The notes under the pieces were generated by a model. The model ran no database searches and had not been told where the DNA came from. It worked only from the letters and a program-made list of their open reading frames with translations. Positions 43,807 through 52,767 of a DNA stretch of 54,487 nucleotides are shown here, piece by piece. Position 1 is the stretch's first letter. Each line of letters starts with the position of its first letter. This DNA comes from an uncultured Sutterella sp. (lineage in GTDB: Bacteria; Pseudomonadota; Gammaproteobacteria; Burkholderiales; Burkholderiaceae_F), in NCBI GenBank assembly GCA_900542805.1, contig UQOW01000014.1, positions 1-54,487 on the forward strand. The letters run 5' to 3'. The translations under genes were made by a program, and so were the position numbers.

Positions 43807-45027
43807 ATGTCCATTTACATCATTCTTCTGGCCGCCATCGCACTGATGGTGATTTTGATTCGAAAAAAAGTTCCGATCGGACCGGCGATTTTGGCCGGCG
43901 GGCTTTTGATTTGGCTTGCCCTCGATCGCCGCCCTGCTTCCCTTTGGGCCGCCTTCAAATCGATGGTAACGATGCCGCGAAGCTATGATTTACTTTTTGC
44001 CCTGTACTTCGTGGTGTGCCTTGAAATCGAAATGCGCAAAAGCGGCATTCTCAACGGTCTCGTTCAGTACCTACACCACTTGATTCCGTCCAAGAAGGTC
44101 ACGCTTGCCGTGATGCCGGCTTTCCTCGGCATGCTGCCCTCAATCGGCGGCGCACGCTTTTCCGCACCGATTGTCAAAACGGTTGCCGAAGGTCAAGCCA
44201 TCAGTAATGAGTCGAAAGCGCTGATTAATTTCTGGTTCCGACACATCATGGAGTTTGCCAACCCCATTGTCCCGGGAATCCTCCTTACCTGCGCGATTGC
44301 CAATGTGTCCGTAAGTTCCCTAATCGTGCACATGCTCTGGGTCAGTGCCGTGATGTTTATCGTCGGCTGGTTCTTTTTCGTTGCGCCCTTAAAAATCGTT
44401 GAACCGACGAAAGAGCCCTCCGATGCGATGCTTGCCAAGTACCGCATTGACTTTATTCTCGCGCTTTTGCCGATTTTCGGTGTGTTTGCCCTGTCGATGG
44501 CTTTCGGTCTTGCTGCCTCCGTGTCGCTTCTGATTATCGTCGGACTGTTGTACCCGATTTTGCATCTTCTCAAGCGCGATGTCAGCCTTAAGGAAATCTT
44601 CGTCGGCGCCGTTGAAAAAAAACTTCTGCGGGACGTTGTGATGATTCTGTACTTTATTCAGCTACTCGATGCAAGCGGGGCCCTCAATCAAATCGTCGCA
44701 AGTTTTCACGCTTCGGTTCTTCCGCTTCCACTGATTCTCGCTTTCATCAGCTTTTTAATCGGCATGCTCACGGGTATGTCCCAAGGACACGTGGCGATGA
44801 TGATGCCGATTGTGGCAGCTGTGGCTCACGGATCGCTCGATTTAATCGGCCTTGTGCTGGTGTTCGGCGTCGGCGGACAGATGGTCACACCGACGCACGT
44901 ATGTTTGATGATTTCGCTCGACTACTTTAAGGCCGACTTTTTCAAGACCTTAAAAAAGTGCATTTGTGCCGAGGCGGTACTACTGATTGTTTTCTCGGTT
45001 GTCAGTTACCTGACGTGGGCCGGATAA
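43807..45027 (+). CDS. DUF401 family membrane permease
   Basis: Integral membrane protein of 406 residues with about ten hydrophobic segments. It has the family-type stretches GMLPSIGGARFSAPIVKTVA near 108-127 and FISFLIGMLTGMSQGHVAMM near 315-334, in the manner of DUF401 and related ion-transporter-superfamily carriers. The substrate is unknown; an organic anion is a reasonable guess from the fold. It follows the repeat protein by 17 bases, so it may be cotranscribed with the two unusual genes. It converges with copA across 23 bases. Confidence 0.82.
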   Translation: MSIYIILLAAIALMVILIRKKVPIGPAILAGGLLIWLALDRRPASLWAAFKSMVTMPRSYDLLFALYFVVCLEIEMRKSGILNGLVQYLHHLIPSKKVTLAVMPAFLGMLPSIGGARFSAPIVKTVAEGQAISNESKALINFWFRHIMEFANPIVPGILLTCAIANVSVSSLIVHMLWVSAVMFIVGWFFFVAPLKIVEPTKEPSDAMLAKYRIDFILALLPIFGVFALSMAFGLAASVSLLIIVGLLYPILHLLKRDVSLKEIFVGAVEKKLLRDVVMILYFIQLLDASGALNQIVASFHASVLPLPLILAFISFLIGMLTGMSQGHVAMMMPIVAAVAHGSLDLIGLVLVFGVGGQMVTPTHVCLMISLDYFKADFFKTLKKCICAEAVLLIVFSVVSYLTWAG

Positions 45028-45050
45028 GGTCCGACCAGACGTGGGTTCGG

Positions 45051-45266
45051 TTAGAGTTTTTGCACCGAAACGAGCGTGAAGTCCTCTTTTTTAAGAGCGG
45101 CGCGTGCGGCCGCCTCCTCTAGCGGCACGGTACTTTCAACCAGGGCTGTTTTACCGGCTAAATCCACGAAAACCTCTGTCACACCGGGTAAGGTCCTAAG
45201 CGCCTTGCTTGCGGCTTTGGCGCAATGCTCACAATGCATACCGTCAATACGTAGTTGTGTTCTCAT
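45051..45266 (-). CDS. Possible internally initiated CopZ-like copper chaperone within copA
   Basis: In the copA frame, an ATG at 45266-45264 is preceded by GGAG (45276-45273) with 6 bases of spacing, a better ribosome binding site than that of copA itself. It begins MRTQLRIDGMHCEHCAKAAS and ends at the copA stop, giving 71 residues, the size of a free CopZ with one GMxCxxC site. In E. coli, a free copper-binding domain is made from copA by ribosomal frameshifting, so the outcome would be parallel. Whether it is made is not shown by sequence alone. Confidence 0.45.
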   Translation of the reverse strand: MRTQLRIDGMHCEHCAKAASKALRTLPGVTEVFVDLAGKTALVESTVPLEEAAARAALKKEDFTLVSVQKL

Positions 45267-47498
45267 TACTTTCTCCGAACTAAAAAAACAAGCGGCATCG
45301 GTCTTGCCGAAGGCTTCGGGATGCCAAGCAAAAAGGCGCATTGCGTTTCCGACAACGCAAAGCGAACTCAAACTCATCGCTGCCGCAGCAAACATGGGGC
45401 TTAAATGCCACCCGCAAATCGGGTAAAGAACTCCGGCCGCCAAAGGAATTCCCAGGACGTTATAAAAGAACGCCCAAAAAAGGTTTTGTCGAATGTTACG
45501 CATCACGACACGCGAGAGACTCAACGCCGAGGCAATGTCCGAAAGATGCGAACTCACTAAAACGACATCGGCCGAGTCCATGGCCACGTGCGTGCCGGCA
45601 CCGACAGCCATACCGACGTCGGCTCGTACGAGCGAGGGCGCGTCATTAATCCCGTCTCCGACAAAAAGCACGTGCCGTCCCTGACGATGCAGTTTCTCAA
45701 CAAGTGCTTCTTTGCCTTCGGGCGTCATTGCTCCGGTAGCGTGCATAAGCCCTAATTTTTCCCGAACATCTTGAACCACCGATTCGGAATCGCCGCTGGC
45801 AAGATATATCTTTATGCCGAACTTTTTAAGCGTCGCGATAAAGGGCGCCGCCGAGTCCTTTAAGGTATCGCTTAAGGCAAACGCTGCGCAAACAACCGCG
45901 TTTTCACGCAGATACAAAACCGTCTGCCCGCTCTTACGGGGGAAAAGACCGACATCGAGCGTTGTCGGAGTAATCGAGAGGGCGTCAGGATTTCCGACCT
46001 CAATAACCTGCGACCCGATTTTCGCCCGAACATAACCTAAATCGGCGTGAAAATCAGTTGCCTCCGTTTGTTTTGCTCCGCGCTCCTCGGCATAACGACA
46101 CAGAGCCTTAGCAAGCGGGTGAGTACTGAACGACTCAACGGACAAAACCCAAGAAAGGACCTGGTCGATGCTGTAGGACGGATTGAGTGAAACGGAGTTC
46201 ACGGAAAACCCTCCTCGCGTCAGAGTCCCGGTTTTATCCAAAACTGCCGTATCGATGCGACTCATTTCTTCCAGCGCTGCAGCGTTTTTAAAAAAGACGC
46301 CGTTTCGGGCCGCAAGGCTCCCGGCAATGGTCACGGCAACCGGGGTCGCCAGACCCAAGGCACACGGGCAGGAAATCACAAGCACACAAATCGCATTAAT
46401 GAGCGAAAACTCCGTCGGATATCCGAAAAGCAACCACAGGACAAATGTCAGAATCGAAAGCGCGATGACAATCGGAACAAAGACGGCGCTCACTTTATCG
46501 GCAACGCGTTCAATCGGTGCTTTGGATTCCGTGACCGAATCCACGAGATTAAGAATCTGCGCAAAGCGCGTGGAGGTGCCGACATGGGTAACTCTTAAGT
46601 GAACCCAACCGCCCACAACATGCGTGGAGCAAAAAAGCGAATCGCCGACCCGAATCTCTCGCGGAAGGCTCTCTCCGGTAAGCGACGATTCATCGACTTG
46701 TCCTCCCCCGCACACAACGATGCCGTCGGCCGCAATCGCGTCTCCGGCGCGCACGAAAAGGACGTCGCCCGGTTGAATATCTCGGGCATTGATCAGCTCG
46801 GTTTTCTCACCCACAAGGCGAACGGCCTGATGGGGTATCTGTCCGGCAAGCGCTTCCAACGATGAGGCTGTTTTATCCCGAGCTTTCCCTTCGAGCCATT
46901 TACCGACACCGACAAAGGCATAAATCATGGCCGCGGAGTCAAAATAAAGGCGCGACAATGTTTCCGTGCTCAAAGCGTGAGAATTATCAAGCGAGGAAAT
47001 CACAATCGTGAGACTAAAAAGAAACGAGGCGCTCGAGCCTAAGGCGACAAGCGTATCCATCGTGGGGGCGCGGTGCACAAGACCCGAAACACCCGCAGTC
47101 CAATGCCTGCGATTAATGAGAAAAACCGTCGCAGCGAGCACGATCTGAGAGAGTCCGTTTACGAGCGGGTCGATGTTAAGTTTTTCCCCTCCCATCGCCA
47201 GAACGAAAAGAAGCACAGCCAGAAGCACCGTAGCAAGAAGTTCATAAGTTCCTTCGCGAGAGGGTCTTGACACGACATCTCGATTAATCTGTTCGCAGGC
47301 CGAGTAGCCGGCTTCTTGGATTCGTTTGCAAAGGTCTTGCGATGAAAACGACGCTTCATCCACACGAACAACCAGCGTGCCGCGTACCAGATTCACAGCA
47401 GCCTCTTTGACTCCCGGACACGACAGGGCCGTTCGCTCCACACGCGAGGAGCAGGCAGCGCAATGCATACCGCCGACGGTGTATTTCAATTGCTTCAT
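45051..47498 (-). CDS. copA: Copper-exporting P1B-type ATPase with N- and C-terminal HMA domains
   Basis: Inner-membrane pump of 815 residues that exports Cu(I). The N-terminal heavy-metal domain has GMHCAAC (Cys13, Cys16). The core has the TGES actuator motif, the CPC transport site in VISCPCALGLATP, the phosphorylated Asp in DKTGTLT and the hinge GDGINDAPSL. After the last membrane segments a second heavy-metal domain appears (GMHCEHC), which CopA does not usually have at the C-terminus. It looks like a fused CopZ, with its own start. No strong ribosome binding site precedes the copA ATG at 47498. Confidence 0.93.
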   Translation of the reverse strand: MKQLKYTVGGMHCAACSSRVERTALSCPGVKEAAVNLVRGTLVVRVDEASFSSQDLCKRIQEAGYSACEQINRDVVSRPSREGTYELLATVLLAVLLFVLAMGGEKLNIDPLVNGLSQIVLAATVFLINRRHWTAGVSGLVHRAPTMDTLVALGSSASFLFSLTIVISSLDNSHALSTETLSRLYFDSAAMIYAFVGVGKWLEGKARDKTASSLEALAGQIPHQAVRLVGEKTELINARDIQPGDVLFVRAGDAIAADGIVVCGGGQVDESSLTGESLPREIRVGDSLFCSTHVVGGWVHLRVTHVGTSTRFAQILNLVDSVTESKAPIERVADKVSAVFVPIVIALSILTFVLWLLFGYPTEFSLINAICVLVISCPCALGLATPVAVTIAGSLAARNGVFFKNAAALEEMSRIDTAVLDKTGTLTRGGFSVNSVSLNPSYSIDQVLSWVLSVESFSTHPLAKALCRYAEERGAKQTEATDFHADLGYVRAKIGSQVIEVGNPDALSITPTTLDVGLFPRKSGQTVLYLRENAVVCAAFALSDTLKDSAAPFIATLKKFGIKIYLASGDSESVVQDVREKLGLMHATGAMTPEGKEALVEKLHRQGRHVLFVGDGINDAPSLVRADVGMAVGAGTHVAMDSADVVLVSSHLSDIASALSLSRVVMRNIRQNLFWAFFYNVLGIPLAAGVLYPICGWHLSPMFAAAAMSLSSLCVVGNAMRLFAWHPEAFGKTDAACFFSSEKVMRTQLRIDGMHCEHCAKAASKALRTLPGVTEVFVDLAGKTALVESTVPLEEAAARAALKKEDFTLVSVQKL

Positions 47499-47548
47499 GA
47501 AAAATGCAAATTAAAAGATGAGACACATTCACATCTTCGAAATTTTAG

Positions 47549-47695
47549 ACAAAAAAGACCGCTCGATATGGCTACCGAGCGGTATCTGACTAGTCCCGAA
47601 GAGGCAGTGCCTCTTACCTGGTTCTTAAGGAGAGTTGAAAGCAAGAACTGTTTCTCAACTTTCAGGGCGTAGTCTACGAAAGAACATTGCAATTT
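47549..47695 (-). ncRNA. Candidate small RNA or structured leader upstream of copA
   Basis: A 147-base stretch on the minus strand between the metQ terminator and copA. It contains, in order, two mutually exclusive hairpins (GAAAGTTGA with TCAACTCTC, and GTTCTT with AAGAAC), a short perfect hairpin AAGAGGC-ACT-GCCTCTT near 47597-47613, and a good terminator: ACCGCTCG (47583-47576) pairing with CGAGCGGT (47565-47558), then TTTTTT. TATAGG near 47701-47696 could be a -10. It does not match SAM, 6S, SRP or tmRNA as I recall them. It could be an attenuator of copA or a separate sRNA. Confidence 0.35.
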
Positions 47696-47754
47696 CCTAT
47701 AATTCCAAAGGCTATGCGCGACTAGTCCGTTCGGGTTAGCGACAAGCAAAAGCG

Positions 47755-47792
47755 AGAAAAAAAGGCGCTCACAGCACGCAGCCGCAAGCGCC
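47755..47792 (-). terminator. Rho-independent terminator after metQ
   Basis: On the minus strand GGCGCT (47792-47787) pairs with AGCGCC (47769-47764) around a 17-base loop, followed by a run of seven T. It is about 23 bases after the metQ stop. Confidence 0.75.
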
Positions 47793-47814
47793 CGAAACCT
47801 GCAAAAAGGTTCAA

Positions 47815-48633
47815 TCAAAACGTCGGATAAACCGCCCCCTTGTACTGCTTGAGGATGTAATCGCGCACGACCTGAGAGTGCATCACTTGCGCGAGCTTAC
47901 TGAGCGCTTCGCGGTTATCACCCGTACGAATCACGACCACGTTGGCATACGGAGAATCCGTGCTTTCGATAAAAAGCGAATCCTTCGCCGGATTCAGTCC
48001 CACACCCAACGCATAGTTCGAGTTAATGACAGCGAGCGTCACGTCATCTAAGGCGCGGGGCAACACGGCCGCTTCCATTTCCACAATCTTGAGATTGTGC
48101 GTATTGTTGATCACATCGGCCGGCGTGCCGTTAATGCCGACACCGGGCTTTAAGCTGAAAAGACCGGCATCGGAAAGGACCTTCAACGCACGACCGCCGT
48201 TTGTCGGATCGTTAGGAATCGCCACCTTGGCGCCGTCGGGAACCTCCTTCAAATCTTTAATCGTCTTGGAGTAAACGGCCATCGGTTCGATGTGCACGCT
48301 GCAAAGGACGGACAAATTGAGTTTGCGATCTTTGGCAAAGCTTTCCAAATACGGAACGTGCTGGAAGTAGTTCGCATCGATTTCCTTGTCGGCCAGAGCC
48401 AGATTGGGCTTAACGTAGTCGGTAAATTCGATGACTTTCAGATTCACGCCCTGCTTTTTCAATTCCGGAGCTGCAACCTTCAAAATGTCCGCGTGCGGAA
48501 CGGGAGTTGCTCCGACGGTGATCGTAACTTCCTTAGCAGCAGCAGGCGCCTGATCGGCTTTCTTATCTCCGCATCCGACCAAAGCCAAAGCGAGCACCGA
48601 GCATGCCGTCAAAAGTAACGCTGTTTTTTTCAT
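47815..48633 (-). CDS. metQ: Methionine-binding lipoprotein (MetQ/NlpA family)
   Basis: Substrate-binding lipoprotein of a methionine ABC importer, 272 residues. The signal peptide ends in the lipobox LVGC with lipidated Cys21, followed by a short linker and a binding-protein fold (TVGATPVPHADILKVAAP, then FTDYVKPNLALADKEIDANY with the family's YFQH motif). ATG at 48633 is chosen because it starts the signal peptide MKKTALLLTAC; the frame extends 6 codons further. The metN and metI permease genes are not next to it in this window. Confidence 0.92.
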   Translation of the reverse strand: MKKTALLLTACSVLALALVGCGDKKADQAPAAAKEVTITVGATPVPHADILKVAAPELKKQGVNLKVIEFTDYVKPNLALADKEIDANYFQHVPYLESFAKDRKLNLSVLCSVHIEPMAVYSKTIKDLKEVPDGAKVAIPNDPTNGGRALKVLSDAGLFSLKPGVGINGTPADVINNTHNLKIVEMEAAVLPRALDDVTLAVINSNYALGVGLNPAKDSLFIESTDSPYANVVVIRTGDNREALSKLAQVMHSQVVRDYILKQYKGAVYPTF

Positions 48634-48674
48634 ATCAAATCGTCCATACAAAGAGTGGAAACAAGATGGGCGTG

Positions 48675-48704
48675 ATTGTAACGGCAGGAAAAATCGTCAG
48701 TCTT
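48675..48704 (-). promoter_or_regulatory. Possible metQ promoter
   Basis: On the minus strand AAGACT (48704-48699) and TACAAT (48680-48675) are 18 bases apart, 42 bases before metQ. The -35 is weak. No SAM riboswitch pattern was seen between it and metQ. Confidence 0.35.
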
Positions 48705-48753
48705 GATTTTTCTGCTCTTTCTTGTGTTTTGTCTGACTTCCTAGGTGAAACGC

Positions 48754-50730
48754 CTAAATGTCCAATTCCAAGTCCTCGCCGTGCGTTTCCATCCACAAGC
48801 GCCGTCCCTGAGCCTCGCCCTTAGCCATCAAAAGCGTCATGACAGCATCGGTCTGGCTTTTTTCCAGATCTCCGAGCGTCACGGGAAGCAGGTGCCGGGT
48901 ATCGGGATGAAAGGCGGCTTCCGCCAGTTGCTTTTCACTCATCTCCCCAAGCCCCTTAAAGCGGGAGATGTTGAGCTTTTCCGCCTTGATGCCGTCTTTT
49001 TCCAACTTGGAAAGTGTGCGCTTAAGTTCCTTATCATCGGCACAATACAGTTTCTTTTCGGCCTTTTTTCCGACCTTAGGCACATCGACTCGATAAAGCG
49101 GAGGCTGCGCAATAAAGACGTGCCCTTGGCTGATAAGTTTCGGGAAATGCCGGTAAAAGAGCGTGAGCAGTAGGACTTGAATGTGACTGCCGTCCACATC
49201 GGCATCGGCGAGAATACAAACCTTGCCGTAACGCAAGCCTTTTAAGTCGACATTCGGGTCATTGAGTTTGTGCGGGTCGACGCCGAGTGCCACGGCAATG
49301 TCGTGAATAATCTGAGAGGCGAAAATTCGGTCGGCATCGACTTCCCAGGTGTTTAACACCTTGCCGCGCAAGGGCAAGATTGCCTGATACTCTTTGTCGC
49401 GTCCCTGTTTGGCCGTACCGCCCGCGCTGTCGCCTTCGACAAGGAAGATTTCATTGTGTTCGATGTCCGTCGATTCACAATCGGTGAGTTTCCCGGGAAG
49501 AACAGCCACGGTCGAGCTGCGCTTTTTCTCGACCTTTTTCATTTGTCTTTGGCGTGAAAGCGCCTGCTTATTAACGAGTTCGGCAAGTTTCTTACCGTCT
49601 TCCAGATGGGCATTCAGCCAAATCTCGAACTGAGGCCGCACGAAACTCGAGACCAAGCGAAACGCATCGCGACTCGTGAGTTTTTCTTTGGTCTGTCCCT
49701 GAAACTGGGGATCGAGGGATTTGGCCGACAAAATAAACCCGGCCCTGGCAAAGACATCTTCGCTTTGCAGTTTGACGCCCTTACTCATCAGGCCGTGCGC
49801 CTCCATAAACGCGCGCATTGCACCGAAAAGACCGTCACGCAGTCCGGCCTCGTGCGTGCCGCCGGCCGGAGTCGGGATGAGATTGACGAAACTTTCGCGC
49901 ACGGGCGTGCCGAACTCGGACCAGACAACGACCCAAGAAGCACCCTCCCCTTCGTTAAAGCCCTCGGTCTCGGCATCGGCCCAACCCTGCGCTTCAAACG
50001 GTTCGATTAAAAGCGGCTCCTGCACCTCGGCCAAAAGGTACTCGCGCAGTCCACCTTGGTAACACCAGCGCTGCTCATCGCCGTTTTTCTCATTGAAAAA
50101 CGAAACGCGGCAACCAGGAAGCAACACGGCCTTACTTTTAAGTAGCCGGATTAAGTGCGTGACCGGAATCTCGGCACTATCGAAATACTTCGGATTCGGC
50201 ACACAGACCACACGCGTTCCCGTGTAGTGCTTTGAACGCGTATTTTCCACTTGCGTCAGAGGCTGCGTCACAAATCCGTTTTCAAACCCGATTTCAAACT
50301 GCTTGCCCTCGCGCCAAACCGTCACCTGCATCGATTGACTTAAGGCATTGGTCACGGAAACACCCACCCCGTGTAAGCCGCCTGAAAAACTATAGGCTCC
50401 GCCGTCAGTCTTATTGAATTTTCCGCCGGCATGTAAGTGAGTAAACACGAGTTCGACAGTCGGAATGCCTTCTGTCGGGTGGGTGCCCGTCGGAATACCG
50501 CGACCGTTATCTTCCACGCAAATCGCGCCTTCACGCGTTAACGTCAAACGGATGCTGTCTCCGAAACCGGCGAGAATTTCATCGCTCGCGTTATCGAGAA
50601 CTTCCTGAATAATATGGAGCGGGTTGTCCGTGAGCGTGTACATCCCCGGGCGTTGCTTGACGGGCTCAAGCCCCTTAAGAACCTGAATGGAAGACTCTGC
50701 ATATTCATTCGCACGCTTTCGAACAGCCAT
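48754..50730 (-). CDS. parE: DNA topoisomerase IV subunit B
   Basis: ATPase subunit of topoisomerase IV, which decatenates daughter chromosomes. The GHKL ATPase domain shows EVLDNASDE, DNGRGIPTG and GGLHGVGVSVTNALS. The TOPRIM domain has EGDSAGG and ADADVDGSHI. Length 658 fits ParE rather than GyrB (about 800). The parC partner is not in the window. It lies upstream of metQ with 120 bases between. Confidence 0.95.
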   Translation of the reverse strand: MAVRKRANEYAESSIQVLKGLEPVKQRPGMYTLTDNPLHIIQEVLDNASDEILAGFGDSIRLTLTREGAICVEDNGRGIPTGTHPTEGIPTVELVFTHLHAGGKFNKTDGGAYSFSGGLHGVGVSVTNALSQSMQVTVWREGKQFEIGFENGFVTQPLTQVENTRSKHYTGTRVVCVPNPKYFDSAEIPVTHLIRLLKSKAVLLPGCRVSFFNEKNGDEQRWCYQGGLREYLLAEVQEPLLIEPFEAQGWADAETEGFNEGEGASWVVVWSEFGTPVRESFVNLIPTPAGGTHEAGLRDGLFGAMRAFMEAHGLMSKGVKLQSEDVFARAGFILSAKSLDPQFQGQTKEKLTSRDAFRLVSSFVRPQFEIWLNAHLEDGKKLAELVNKQALSRQRQMKKVEKKRSSTVAVLPGKLTDCESTDIEHNEIFLVEGDSAGGTAKQGRDKEYQAILPLRGKVLNTWEVDADRIFASQIIHDIAVALGVDPHKLNDPNVDLKGLRYGKVCILADADVDGSHIQVLLLTLFYRHFPKLISQGHVFIAQPPLYRVDVPKVGKKAEKKLYCADDKELKRTLSKLEKDGIKAEKLNISRFKGLGEMSEKQLAEAAFHPDTRHLLPVTLGDLEKSQTDAVMTLLMAKGEAQGRRLWMETHGEDLELDI

Positions 50731-50921
50731 TATTCCCTCTCAATTCGGTATCACGGACATCGTCGTATCCGTCCGCCCCGTTTTACGATCGCTACACAAA
50801 ATTTTTGTGGCGTGATTCTAACCGAACGGCTTTTTGTTTCGGAGGATTTTCACCTCTCGCACCCTTATGGGTGCTGTTAGAATCGCTCTTAAGTCACATT
50901 TCTTAATCGGAGACTACGAAC

Positions 50922-51188
50922 ATGGAACAAAACACATTCCAACGTCTGAACATTTATTTAAAGGGCGGACAGACCGTCTCGATTGACTTTAAGGCCGAAC
51001 AGGCCTCCAAGTTAAATGCCCAAATCGAAAGCTTTATCAAGGCGCTCGGGGATGCGGATCAGAAAGACAAGAACTTCCTCTTCCAGGGTGCTCGTGTCGT
51101 TCTCGTGCGCCTGAGTGATGTTTCCGGCCTTGACGTCGTTTCGATGATTCTCAAAGAACAAGCCAAAGCGCCGCAAGCCGCTCAATAA
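50922..51188 (+). CDS. Small protein of unknown function
   Basis: Not recognised. An 88-residue acidic-basic protein with a predicted beta-alpha-beta layout: NIYLKGGQTVSIDFKAEQAS, a helix (LNAQIESFIKALGDA), FLFQGARVVLVRLSDV, then a C-terminal helix ending in a low-complexity KAPQAAQ. Reasons to believe it is real: CGGAG about 8 bases before the ATG, a terminator 27 bases after the stop, and no competing frame. No membrane segment or signal peptide. It stands alone between divergent parE and the CFI-box protein. Confidence 0.75.
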   Translation: MEQNTFQRLNIYLKGGQTVSIDFKAEQASKLNAQIESFIKALGDADQKDKNFLFQGARVVLVRLSDVSGLDVVSMILKEQAKAPQAAQ

Positions 51189-51214
51189 GCGTCTTAACCA
51201 GCCCGCTGACAACC

Positions 51215-51244
51215 CCGTAAGGCGCATTCCCTTACGGTTTTTTT
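51215..51244 (+). terminator. Rho-independent terminator
   Basis: CCGTAAGG at 51215-51222 pairs with CCTTACGG at 51230-51237, with seven T at 51238-51244. It ends the small gene at 50922 and abuts the stop of the convergent CFI-box gene. Confidence 0.85.
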
Positions 51245-52488
51245 CAGCCCTCAAGTTTTGCGTACAGCCGCGCGAAAACGCCGAGTACATAGCGAATCAG
51301 CGCATTGACCGTAGGCTTATCTTCAAGTGCCTTGACCCAGGAAGGCGAGGCTCGGTAGTAGAAACGCACGAATGCCCGCCCCGGGACATTTGTCAGCAAA
51401 ACCCGGTCGCGAAAGCGCCGCAAAATACGCACTTGAGGCGCGTCGTACGAGCCGTATGTCATCGTGGCGATGTAGCAGTGTCCTTTATCGTGCTTATGAA
51501 CGATTCGATCCTGAATCCCTTGCAAGAGTCTCCGGTTGTTTTCCAGTTGCACACGCAAATTGTCCGTAACTTCAAAGGTCAACAGGCGATTGAGGATCTC
51601 CTGAGCCTTGGCCGTCTCAGTACGCAGTGTCTCGGTTCCCGGAGGACAGGTCTGCAAAAAGTTAATGTTGGCCACTGTCATCGACATCGCTTCATTGGCC
51701 ACCCAACTCGAGACAAAAATACACAAGGGTGCATCCGCACCGAATTCTTCTTTTAACGAAGCCAGCATGGGCTCGGTGGTATCTAAAAAACGCACGGCAC
51801 ATTTGAGCGCCATAATCGGCAAAGCGCGCATCGGTCCGATGTTGTCGACGGAAACAGCAAGCCGCTCGTGAATTTTCAAAATGCTCTTTAAAAAGGCGTC
51901 CGCCTGTTCTTCCGTATCGATGCGATCGAGTCCGAGCGCATCACGTAGCCTTTCGTCTCGGGAGAGTTCTCGGATAAAAAGCCCGGCTAGTTGCTTACAG
52001 GAAAAGAGTTCACCCCCCGTAACGACACGAACGAACTCGGCGCGGTCTTTCTCGTTATTAATGAGCGTGGCAATCTGACCGATTCCGCCCAGAAGATCTC
52101 CCTTCATAAAGGCAATGCATGCCGAATTGATTCGCGCGTTGTAGCCGGTTTGCTTTAGGTAGCGCTTCTCGGCTTTATCAAGTTTTCCTTCCGTCAGTAG
52201 CGATAAAGCCGAACCGTCCGAAAGTTTTCGCGATGCAAACCAAAAGAAAGCGCACGCAAGGCGGCTTGCCGGGTCCGATAAACGTTCCTTGGCATACGTC
52301 AGTGTCCCTGCATCACGCTTGACGGGCCCGAGAATATTGGCAAAGTCCGTCGGAAACTCACTTTTTTCCCCGGTTTTCAGGTGTTCGAGTAACTGTGTGA
52401 CGTTTCGGGCAATCTCACCGGAACTCTCATCGGAAGTAATACCGAGAATGCGGTAGGGATTTTCAAGGAGCGAATGGACTTTAATCAT
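51244..52488 (-). CDS. CFI-box C-terminal protein with J-like N-terminus
   Basis: A soluble protein of 414 residues. The N-terminal ENPYRILGITSDESSGEIAR recalls a J-domain opening, but no HPD motif is seen. A helical middle is followed by a C-terminal block, CYIATMTYGSYDAPQVRILR, then FRDRVLLTNVPGRAFVRFYY, which matches the CFI-box C-terminal domain of unknown function. The open frame begins at GTG 52533, but ATG at 52488 is preferred because TACAAT at 52527-52522 lies between them and may be a promoter -10. No signal peptide. Function unknown. Confidence 0.78.
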   Translation of the reverse strand: MIKVHSLLENPYRILGITSDESSGEIARNVTQLLEHLKTGEKSEFPTDFANILGPVKRDAGTLTYAKERLSDPASRLACAFFWFASRKLSDGSALSLLTEGKLDKAEKRYLKQTGYNARINSACIAFMKGDLLGGIGQIATLINNEKDRAEFVRVVTGGELFSCKQLAGLFIRELSRDERLRDALGLDRIDTEEQADAFLKSILKIHERLAVSVDNIGPMRALPIMALKCAVRFLDTTEPMLASLKEEFGADAPLCIFVSSWVANEAMSMTVANINFLQTCPPGTETLRTETAKAQEILNRLLTFEVTDNLRVQLENNRRLLQGIQDRIVHKHDKGHCYIATMTYGSYDAPQVRILRRFRDRVLLTNVPGRAFVRFYYRASPSWVKALEDKPTVNALIRYVLGVFARLYAKLEG

Positions 52489-52724
52489 CGAAAGCGGCTC
52501 GAAAAAATAAAAATCACACGGATTGTAAAGCACGCGTTATTGCGTTTGCCGCAATTGCCGGGTTCAAGAAGAAACTCTGACCATTTAGCACGGCAAACGA
52601 CCGATCGACGCTCCGCGGATTCTCGAAGCGGAAAAACCGGATATTTTCACGAAAAACAGCACGCTTTCCCTGCACCCCGATTTCAAATCCGCCGACGACA
52701 GGATTAAAATTTCGCTCGTTTTTC

Positions 52725-52752
52725 ACCTCCGATTTTTCGGGTCGGAGGTTTT
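52725..52752 (+). other. Hairpin upstream of the MFS gene
   Basis: ACCTCCGA at 52725-52732 pairs perfectly with TCGGAGGT at 52742-52749 around a 9-base loop, with TTTT at 52749-52752. It lies 18 bases before the MFS start. There is no upstream plus-strand gene to terminate, so it may be an attenuator in the MFS leader. The right arm contains GGAGG. Confidence 0.45.
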
Positions 52753-52767
52753 CTGTAACCGGACCAA

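Noticed and set aside
47575..47750. SAM riboswitch, 6S RNA, SRP RNA or tmRNA in the metQ-copA gap
   Set aside because: The conserved core motifs of these RNAs were not found; only a generic structured RNA can be supported.
52514..52726. A 70-codon minus-strand frame upstream of the CFI-box gene
   Set aside because: It reads protein-like, but its only possible start (GTG) touches the GGAG with no spacing, and no homology is recognised.
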